In this document: positions 1-4,846 of the stretch, one piece after another
Layout: every line of letters starts with the position of its first letter
Position numbering within the stretch: the stretch's first letter is position 1
Assembly (NCBI RefSeq): GCF_001983105.1
Contig: NZ_MOMC01000004.1
Span: forward strand, 11,867-19,740
Length of the DNA: 7,874 bases
DNA from: Pseudofrankia asymbiotica
Lineage (GTDB): Bacteria; Actinomycetota; Actinomycetes; Frankiales; Frankiaceae
Reading direction: 5' to 3'
Notes under the pieces: model-generated
Database searches by the model: none
The model's input: only the letters and a program-made list of their open reading frames with translations
What the model was told of the DNA's origin: nothing
Made by a program: the position numbers and the translations under genes

Positions 1-845
1 CTCGTCGCCGCCGCCACAATCAGCTCCGACGCCAGCTCCATCCCGCCGTGACGCGGCGCCATCCGCTCGTAGGCGGCCCGGGTGAAGGCCCGCATTCCCG
101 AATGCGCGTCGGAGGTCCGCAGCCCGAACAGCCGGTTGAGCATCCGGGTGAGCACCGGGTTGCCGATGTACTGGTGCGTCCACGGCATCGCTCCCGGCAG
201 GATCTCACCGGCGAACCGGGAGCCCAGGACGTAGTCGGCGTCACCGGTGCGCAGCGGCGCCAGCAGGCCGGGAAGTTGGCCGAAGTCATACGAACAGTCC
301 GAGTCGCCCATGACGAGGTATCTGCCGCGCGTCGCGGCGAACCCGGCGAGGTAGGCGTTCCCGTATCCGCGGCGGGGCTCACGCACCACCCATGCTCCGG
401 CTTCGGCGGCGACCCGGCGTGAGTCGTCCTCCGAACCGTTGTCGGCCACGATGACCTCCCCCGGCAGGCCGGTCGCGGCGATGCCCGCCAGGGCCGCGCG
501 CACGCAGCGGCCCACGGACTCCTGCTCGTTCAGGCATGGCATCACGACGGAGACCATGGGCCGGCCGCGCGCCGGCGAGATGACCGCCGGCGGTGACTGG
601 CCGGTCAGGCGCCAGGGGTCGGGCTGAGCGTGCCGCGTGGCCAGGCGCGTACGGCGCGCCGCCGCGGGCGTACGGCCCGCCGGCGGGCTCGGGGCGGGAG
701 AGGCGGCGCCGGCCGCCGCGCGCGTGGGCGGCGCCACCCGAACCGGCGGGAGCGCGGTCCTGGTCGCGGTCGGTGCCACTCGGCCGGCCTGCTGGCTACG
801 TCTGGCGGCCGGGCGTCGCTCCGGCCTCGAGGTGTGCTCGGTCAC
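1..845 (-). CDS. Family 2 glycosyltransferase, DPM/DPG-synthase-like, 3' end outside window
   Basis: Partial gene: 281 codons are visible and the C-terminus lies beyond the left edge. The catalytic GT-A domain begins near residue 97 with VSVVMPCLNE. It continues with the nucleotide-binding stretch VIVADNGSEDDS (about 131-142), RRGYGNAYLAG (158-168), the metal-binding DSD (181-183), a GSRF motif (208-211) and DAHSGMRAF (246-254). These are the hallmarks of the family that moves a sugar from a nucleotide donor to a polyprenyl phosphate at the membrane. The donor and acceptor cannot be told from this fragment. I chose the GTG at 845 because GGAGGGGG lies about 12 bases upstream and the frame stays open with about 88% G/C at third positions. 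The first 96 residues are Arg/Pro/Ala-rich and probably disordered. The ATG at 557, directly before the domain, is the main alternative start. An upstream in-frame stop at 906-908 bounds the gene. It is transcribed divergently from the next gene. Family is confident; exact start is not. Confidence 0.88.
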   Translation of the reverse strand, partial: MTEHTSRPERRPAARRSQQAGRVAPTATRTALPPVRVAPPTRAAAGAASPAPSPPAGRTPAAARRTRLATRHAQPDPWRLTGQSPPAVISPARGRPMVSVVMPCLNEQESVGRCVRAALAGIAATGLPGEVIVADNGSEDDSRRVAAEAGAWVVREPRRGYGNAYLAGFAATRGRYLVMGDSDCSYDFGQLPGLLAPLRTGDADYVLGSRFAGEILPGAMPWTHQYIGNPVLTRMLNRLFGLRTSDAHSGMRAFTRAAYERMAPRHGGMELASELIVAAAT

Positions 846-904
846 GCAGATTCGTCTACCCCCTCCGAGACGGAGAACGCACAGCGCCTGACCTGGCACT
901 AAGT

Positions 905-926
905 GTCACCATTTCTGGGCGGTGAC
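905..926. promoter_or_regulatory. Inverted repeat in the divergent intergenic region
   Basis: GTCACC (905-910) and GGTGAC (921-926) are perfect inverted 6-bp arms separated by 10 bases. They lie about 60 bases upstream of the chosen glycosyltransferase start, where an operator for that gene could sit. The arms are short, so chance is a real alternative in DNA of this composition. Confidence 0.3.
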
Positions 927-980
927 CAGGGTCGGAAGGAGACAACGGAGTCGCCTGATGACGATGAGTGGACAACGGTA

Positions 981-1002
981 GATCACGTCACATCACATGA
1001 TC
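981..1002. promoter_or_regulatory. Operator-like palindrome with 8-bp half-sites
   Basis: GATCACGT (981-988) and ACATGATC (995-1002) form inverted half-sites matching at 7 of 8 positions around a 6-base spacer CACATC. The block is less GC-rich than its surroundings. It lies between the divergently transcribed glycosyltransferase and small-protein genes, a usual place for a dimeric regulator to bind. No regulator gene is visible nearby, so the binding partner is unknown. Confidence 0.4.
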
Positions 1003-1049
1003 GCGAGGTGCAGGGGGGTGACTGGAAGCGGAGCGGCCCGGTCAGGGAT

Positions 1050-1064
1050 CGTGGAGTAACCACG
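1050..1064. promoter_or_regulatory. Small perfect hairpin/palindrome
   Basis: CGTGG (1050-1054) and CCACG (1060-1064) pair perfectly around AGTAA. It lies about 165 bases before the small gene's start. It may be an operator half-site pair or a leader hairpin. The rest of 846-1229 has no recognisable gene; an open plus-strand frame runs through it from 903 to the small gene, but its composition looks non-coding. Confidence 0.25.
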
Positions 1065-1229
1065 TCCCGCGGCGGGCGCGGCAGCCGCGGTCAGGTTCCG
1101 CGTGTCTGCGGGCGCCGGCGGCATGGCCAGGGAACGCGCGGCGAGTCCTGCCGCGCCTCCGGGGCATCGGGCATTCGGAGGGCCAGTCCGGCCGCTCCGG
1201 TGCGGGGACGGCGATCGAGAGGAACCACC

Positions 1230-1487
1230 ATGGCGGATGTGTCGGTGCGCTTCGCGATGACCGACGACAGCGAGATCGTGCTGAACCTCTCGCTGACCCA
1301 GGCGATCCGGCTGACGGAGGCGATCGCGTCCAAGGTGAGCCAGGCCATGACCGAGCAGCCTCGCCAGATGGGCGGCCCGATGACCGGCTCGATGCCCGCG
1401 GGCATGACCGGCGGGCTGAACGGCGGTCTGAACGGCACCGGCGCCTACCCGCCCGGCGTCCGGCCCGGCCCCTACGGCGGCGCTTGA
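1230..1487 (+). CDS. Small hypothetical protein, 85 residues
   Basis: Unrecognised small protein. The ATG at 1230 has a good ribosome binding site (AGAGGA, 1218-1223) about 6 bases upstream. The frame is open much further upstream, but that stretch is Arg/Gly-rich and lacks protein-like features, so the longer form is unlikely. Residues 1-20 alternate polar and hydrophobic positions (MADVSVRFAMTDDSEIVLNL) and look like two beta strands. Residues 21-45 look like an amphipathic helix (SLTQAIRLTEAIASKVSQAM). The remaining tail of about 40 residues is rich in Gly, Met and Pro with near-repeats such as GGLNGGLNG and is probably disordered. There is no signal peptide, membrane segment or cysteine, so a soluble cytoplasmic protein is likely. 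It stands alone, nearly 600 bases from the next gene. I can assign no function. Confidence 0.7.
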   Translation: MADVSVRFAMTDDSEIVLNLSLTQAIRLTEAIASKVSQAMTEQPRQMGGPMTGSMPAGMTGGLNGGLNGTGAYPPGVRPGPYGGA

Positions 1488-1507
1488 TCTCTGTTCTCTG
1501 GTTCGCT

Positions 1508-1742
1508 CCGTCCGGGCACGGCGCTCCGGCCCCTTACTCGCTTCGCTCCCAAGGGACCTCCGCGCCGTGTCCTCCTGCGCTCACGGGCGCTCCGGCGACC
1601 TCGCTGCGGCCCGCCTACATCGCTTCGCTCGTAGGCAGGCCTCCGCGAGGCGCGCCTCCGCGCCCAGCGTGGTTGCCCGCCGCTGGACCGCTACGGGACC
1701 CGGTTTGAGGCCCGCACCGCGGGCACCACGCTTCGCTCGTGG
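1508..1742. repeat. Cluster of short hairpins, three with a shared CTTCGCTC loop
   Basis: This gene-free stretch holds many short inverted repeats with different stems. Examples are CCCTT/AAGGG (1531-1535/1551-1555), CCGTG/CACGG (1565-1569/1582-1586, extendable with one bulge), GCCTAC/GTAGGC (1613-1618/1631-1636), GCCTC/GAGGC (1639-1643/1647-1651), GGCGCG/CGCGCC (1649-1654/1659-1664), CCAGCG/CGCTGG (1664-1669/1681-1686), GCCCGC/GCGGGC (1710-1715/1719-1724) and CCACG/CGTGG (1726-1730/1738-1742). Loops at 1540, 1621 and 1730 share the core GCTTCGCTC while their stems differ. It lies just after the small gene's stop codon (1485-1487), so it may act as a 3' structured region or terminator, or be a degenerate repeat cluster. 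The remainder, 1743-1959, shows no gene; a somewhat AT-richer patch at 1845-1882 could hold a promoter, but I could not match one. Confidence 0.6.
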
Positions 1743-1959
1743 GGCGGGTCTCCGTGAGGTGGCGCGGGCACGTGGTGCGCTGGGACGGCCACGAGGCGCG
1801 GCTGCCGGGTAGCCGACAGCTCCCGACCGGGCCGTCGACAGTGGAAGATACGGAAATCCGCTCGTCGGCCCGATAACCTAACCCCGAAGATCGCACGCGG
1901 CCAGCGCCGCGCGCCGTGGCCCGGGGTGGGTCGTCGGCGCGGGAGCCGAGCGGGCGAGC

Positions 1960-1989
1960 GCCGATCGGACCACAGCCGATCGGACCACA
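1960..1989 (+). repeat. Perfect 15-bp tandem duplication upstream of the FHA gene
   Basis: GCCGATCGGACCACA occurs at 1960-1974 and again at 1975-1989 without a mismatch, followed by GC as if a third copy were starting. Each copy contains the palindrome CCGATCGG. The pair ends 81 bases before the FHA start codon. It could be a double operator in the promoter or leader, or a recent slippage duplication. Confidence 0.65.
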
Positions 1990-2009
1990 GCATGGCCCGC
2001 GGCCGCCCC

Positions 2010-2021
2010 TGGCCCGGGCCA
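2010..2021. promoter_or_regulatory. Perfect 12-bp palindrome in the FHA gene leader
   Basis: TGGCCCGGGCCA is fully self-complementary and lies 49 bases before the FHA start codon, just downstream of the 15-bp tandem duplication. It may be a binding site, but a GC-only palindrome is easily made by chance in this DNA. Confidence 0.25.
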
Positions 2022-2070
2022 CACGGACCGGGGCTACACAACCGAGCCGACGGGCGCGGAGGGCGAGGCA

Positions 2071-3537
2071 ATGGCGGGACTGGACCGTTTCCGGGTGGTC
2101 GTGGAGGCGGGCCGTGGCCACGAGACCGGTGTGGTGGTCCGGCTGCCCGGCGTCCTCATCGTCGCCAGGGCCGGCCGGCCGCAGACGGCCGACACCGCGC
2201 GACGGCTGCTGGACCTGTGCGCCGAGGTCGTGGCCGAGCCGGGTGACTCGGCCAGCACCGGCCGCCGGCTGGTGCGCCGCGTGGCTGGGCTGCTCGCCGC
2301 CGCGGATCCGGAGGAGGTACCCGACTTCTCGCTGCTCACGGCGGTCGGGGACCGTATCGCCGCGCTGGTCCACGGCGGAATGGACGTCGTCGCCGCCGGT
2401 CCGACCCCGCTCACCCTCTCCGGCATCGATTCGGCGACCTGGGTAGACCGGCTGCTCCCCGACGGCATCACCCATCTGCACATCGCCCCGTCCGGCTCTC
2501 TCGGCCTTCATGGAGCCCCGGACGACGAGGCGGAAATGACGGGGACCGGCCTCGGCTTCCCGCTCGACCTGCGCATCGGCGCGGTTCCCGGCATCGGCGC
2601 CAGCCTGCTGCCGTCCCGGGACGCGCCACCGCCGATCCCGAGGTCCGCGACCGACGACCTGCTGGCCGGCTACGGCCCGCCGCGCGAGCCGGCGACCGCC
2701 GCCGAGCGCATCCCCGCGCCGGCCGAGCGCATCCCGGAGCAGCAGTCCATCGCCCCGCCGGTCCTTGCCCCGCTGCTGACCAAGGAGGAGCAGGCGCACC
2801 GGGCGCAGTCCGGCGCCGAGCCGACCCAGGCGGCCGACTTCGACGAGCTCAACGAGCTGGACTACTTCGACGAGGACCCGCCCACCGAGCTCGCCCGGCC
2901 GGTGCCGAGCGCGAACGGGCAGACGGACGGCCGGGCGCACGGCGAGCTCACCGAGGAGGACGACAGCGAGGCGCTGACCCAGCTGCCTGGCCAGACGTTC
3001 ACCGTCTCGGACCTCATCGACCCCGATGACGACGCCCCGACGATGCTGCCGGGCGGCGACCAGGAGCAGCAGGTCGAGGGCGTGCTCTGCCCGAACGGCC
3101 ACTTCAACCACCCGCAGGCGCCCTACTGCGCGCAGTGCGGCGCGTCGCTGTCCTCGACCGAGAGCCAGTCGGTATGGCGGCCCAGGCCGCCCATCGGCGT
3201 GCTGGTCTTCGACGACGGGCAGACGGTGCCCGTCGACATCGACCTCGTGATCGGCCGCCAGCCCGACCGTGACGACGCGGTGCGCGCGGGCACCGCCCGG
3301 CCGCTGCCGGTGGAGGACGGCGAGAGCGCTGTCTCCCGGGTGCACGCCGTCATCACCCTGAACGGCTGGGACGCGGTGATCACCGACCGCGGCTCGGCCA
3401 ACGGCACCTACATCGCGCCGCCCGAGGCGACCGTGTGGACCGCGTTGGACCCGCACCAGCCAGCGCCGCTGACCTCAGGCACCCGGGTCCAGGTCGGCAA
3501 GCGCACGTTCGTCTTCAACAGCCAGGTGAACGTCTAG
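2071..3537 (+). CDS. FHA-domain protein with zinc ribbon and acidic linker
   Basis: A 488-residue cytoplasmic protein expected to bind phosphothreonine. Start ATG 2071 has GGAGGG 7 bases upstream. Residues 1-145 form a mixed alpha/beta region (VVVEAGRGHETGVVVRLPGVL, then helices and SLLTAVGDRIAALVHGGMDVV); I do not recognise it firmly, and a degenerate PP2C-like fold is only a guess. Residues 180-335 are Pro-rich, then strongly acidic. A single zinc-ribbon-like motif follows, with C340, H344, C353 and C356 as likely ligands (CPNGHFNHPQAPYCAQCG). The FHA domain covers about 375-485: GR at 395-396, SRVH at 422-425 and NGT at 444-446, the conserved residues that contact phosphothreonine. Such proteins usually work with Ser/Thr kinases, but no kinase or phosphatase gene is in the window. 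The stop codon lies in the end of a MITE-like element. The FHA assignment is confident; the partner is unknown. Confidence 0.93.
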   Translation: MAGLDRFRVVVEAGRGHETGVVVRLPGVLIVARAGRPQTADTARRLLDLCAEVVAEPGDSASTGRRLVRRVAGLLAAADPEEVPDFSLLTAVGDRIAALVHGGMDVVAAGPTPLTLSGIDSATWVDRLLPDGITHLHIAPSGSLGLHGAPDDEAEMTGTGLGFPLDLRIGAVPGIGASLLPSRDAPPPIPRSATDDLLAGYGPPREPATAAERIPAPAERIPEQQSIAPPVLAPLLTKEEQAHRAQSGAEPTQAADFDELNELDYFDEDPPTELARPVPSANGQTDGRAHGELTEEDDSEALTQLPGQTFTVSDLIDPDDDAPTMLPGGDQEQQVEGVLCPNGHFNHPQAPYCAQCGASLSSTESQSVWRPRPPIGVLVFDDGQTVPVDIDLVIGRQPDRDDAVRAGTARPLPVEDGESAVSRVHAVITLNGWDAVITDRGSANGTYIAPPEATVWTALDPHQPAPLTSGTRVQVGKRTFVFNSQVNV

Positions 3538-3651
3538 GAGACTGCTGAACAAGTGGCGCCGGCGGCCCGACTCATCCGGTTTTAGGCTCATATGTCGATC
3601 TGGGCAAACCGGGACGATCCCGACGCGGTCTCGAGTTATTCAGCAGTCTCC
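3537..3651. mobile_element. MITE-like element, 115 bp, with 13-bp terminal inverted repeats and flanking TA
   Basis: GGAGACTGCTGAA (3537-3549) is the exact reverse complement of TTCAGCAGTCTCC (3639-3651). Each end is flanked by TA (3535-3536 and 3652-3653), consistent with a 2-bp target duplication as made by IS630- or IS427-type transposases. A second perfect 7-bp pair, CCGGTTT (3576-3582) and AAACCGG (3606-3612), is nested and centred on the same base, about 3594. The 26-base segments between the two pairs still match at about half their positions, so the whole element is a decayed palindrome. It has no room for a transposase. The left end supplies the G of the FHA stop codon. It could also serve as a terminator for that gene. 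The family assignment is inference. Confidence 0.7.
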
Positions 3652-3691
3652 TAGGCCGGCGCCGCGGGGCCGGGGTTAGCCTGGGGCGATC

Positions 3692-3707
3692 CCGGTCAAC
3701 AAACCGG
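3692..3707. promoter_or_regulatory. Short hairpin just upstream of the DUF305 ribosome binding site
   Basis: CCGGT (3692-3696) and ACCGG (3703-3707) pair around CAACAA. The hairpin ends 6 bases before the AGGAG ribosome binding site (3714-3718). It could be an operator or influence ribosome access. A TTAGCCT run at 3676-3682 is a weak -10 candidate with no convincing -35. Confidence 0.25.
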
Positions 3708-3723
3708 ACCACTAGGAGCCGCT

Positions 3724-4569
3724 TTGCCGGAGCCCACCGCTACCCCGCCGACCGTGACCGAGGAAGCGCGAGCCGCCACGCGGACGTCCGCCGCCTCCGG
3801 GGCGGTGAAGCCCGGCGACGCCGCCTCGGCGTCAGCCGTACCGGAGCCGCCAGCGCCCGATCAGGCCGAGCTCGAGCCTGAGGCCGCCCCGGCGCGGCGA
3901 CCGCGGCCACGGCTGCTGTGGGCCCCTCTGGTCGTTCTGGCCGCGGCCGCGCTGGTCGCGGCGGGCTTCGGCCTGCGCGGGCTGGCCGGCGGTGCCCCGG
4001 GCGACGGCTCGGTCGACGCGGGCTTCCTGCGCGACATGTCCGACCACCACGCGCAGGCCGTGCAGATGAGCATGCTCGAGTTCAGCCACGGCGCGGACAA
4101 GGACACCATCGCGATCAGCCAGGACATCGCGCTCAGCCAGCAGCGCGAGGCCGGGGTGATGGGAGCCTGGCTCGCCGACTGGGGACTCGGTCAGTCGACC
4201 ATCGGCGAGCCGATGCGCTGGATGGGCGGCACCGGCGCCGGCACGGACGGGCATGACATGGCGGGCATGCATGACGGATCCGGCTCGCTGGGCACACCGG
4301 TCGGCACGGACGGCGTCCGGATGCCGGGCATGGCCAGCGACACGGAGCTGACCCAGCTGGCCTCCTCCCGGGGGCGGGACAGCGACGTCCGGTTCCTCAC
4401 GCTGATGATCCACCATCACCGCGGCGGGATCATGATGGCGCAGTACGCCTCCCAGCACGCGGGTGACAACAAGGTGCGCACGCTGGCCAAGGCGATGGTC
4501 ACCGTGCAGTCCAAGGACATCTCGCAGATGCAGTTCGATCTACAACGACTAGGAGCTCCGCCGGCCTGA
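3724..4569 (+). CDS. DUF305 family membrane-anchored protein
   Basis: A 281-residue protein starting at TTG 3724, supported by AGGAG at 3714-3718, 5 bases upstream. Residues 1-63 are a Pro/Ala-rich cytoplasmic tail ending in RRPRPR. Residues 64-86 form one hydrophobic helix (LLWAPLVVLAAAALVAAGFG), so the protein is probably anchored with its C-terminal domain outside. The DUF305 domain (about 98-278) has two related helical halves: FLRDMSDHHAQAVQMSM (101-117) and FLTLMIHHHRGGIMMAQ (224-240). The His/Met pattern is typical of this ferritin-like family, for which a metal, possibly copper, role has been proposed. The linker between halves is rich in Met and His (M164, M167, H177, M179, M182, H183, M200, M203), which also suits metal binding. 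It stands alone, closed by a two-hairpin terminator. Domain call is firm; function is inferred. Confidence 0.93.
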   Translation: MPEPTATPPTVTEEARAATRTSAASGAVKPGDAASASAVPEPPAPDQAELEPEAAPARRPRPRLLWAPLVVLAAAALVAAGFGLRGLAGGAPGDGSVDAGFLRDMSDHHAQAVQMSMLEFSHGADKDTIAISQDIALSQQREAGVMGAWLADWGLGQSTIGEPMRWMGGTGAGTDGHDMAGMHDGSGSLGTPVGTDGVRMPGMASDTELTQLASSRGRDSDVRFLTLMIHHHRGGIMMAQYASQHAGDNKVRTLAKAMVTVQSKDISQMQFDLQRLGAPPA

Positions 4570-4580
4570 CGCGCGCCCGC

Positions 4581-4610
4581 CGAGGGCCGCCCTCGCCGCG
4601 ACCATCGCGG
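4581..4610 (+). terminator. Two adjacent perfect hairpins after the DUF305 gene
   Basis: CGAGGG (4581-4586) pairs with CCCTCG (4590-4595) around CCG. Immediately next to it, CCGCGA (4596-4601) pairs with TCGCGG (4605-4610) around CCA. Both stems are perfect 6-bp pairs with 3-base loops. The block starts 11 bases after the TGA stop and lacks a T-run, a form common in high-GC actinomycetes. I read it as the terminator of the DUF305 transcript. Confidence 0.65.
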
Positions 4611-4650
4611 AAAGTCCACCGCATCTCGAGTCCCACCATGCCGCCGGAAG

Positions 4651-4676
4651 ATCATATTATGCGGATTCGGTAGGCT
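4651..4676 (+). promoter_or_regulatory. AT-rich patch, possible promoter for the SulP gene
   Basis: The stretch between the terminator and the SulP gene (4611-4846) has no gene. Within it, TATTAT (4655-4660) matches the -10 consensus at 5 of 6 positions and TAGGCT (4671-4676) is another candidate. CATA-T-TATG (4653-4661) is a small palindrome. No good -35 is found at the right spacing, so the call rests on local base composition. Confidence 0.25.
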
Positions 4677-4846
4677 TCCTCCGTTTCGGCGGGCAGCCCG
4701 AGCCGCCAGGTGCTCCGGGGAGGTCGGCCGGATACGCCCGCCGGGACCGCCTTTGCCCGCCGGCACCATCGCGCTGGCTCGCCAGGCACCGGACAGTCGC
4801 CGGGGGCACCCGGGCTACCGGTGTCCCTGCTCGTGTGAGGTTCGTC

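Noticed and set aside
20..382. 120-codon minus-strand frame over the glycosyltransferase
   Set aside because: It is out of frame with the clear family 2 glycosyltransferase motifs read on the same strand.
903..1229. In-frame upstream extension of the small gene to 194 residues
   Set aside because: The added region is Arg/Gly-rich with no recognisable structure, and the ATG at 1230 has its own good ribosome binding site.
1508..1742. CRISPR array
   Set aside because: Repeats are short hairpins with differing stems and no regular spacing or spacers, and there are no cas genes.
1835..1879. TCGACA (1835-1840) and TAACCT (1874-1879) as promoter boxes for the FHA gene
   Set aside because: The spacing of over 30 bases is far too long for one promoter, and neither box has a proper partner.
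1615..3456. 613-codon open frame on the minus strand opposite the FHA gene
   Set aside because: It mirrors the FHA gene, has Arg/Gly/His-rich content with no domain, and crosses the hairpin cluster; the plus-strand frame has clear FHA and zinc-ribbon motifs.
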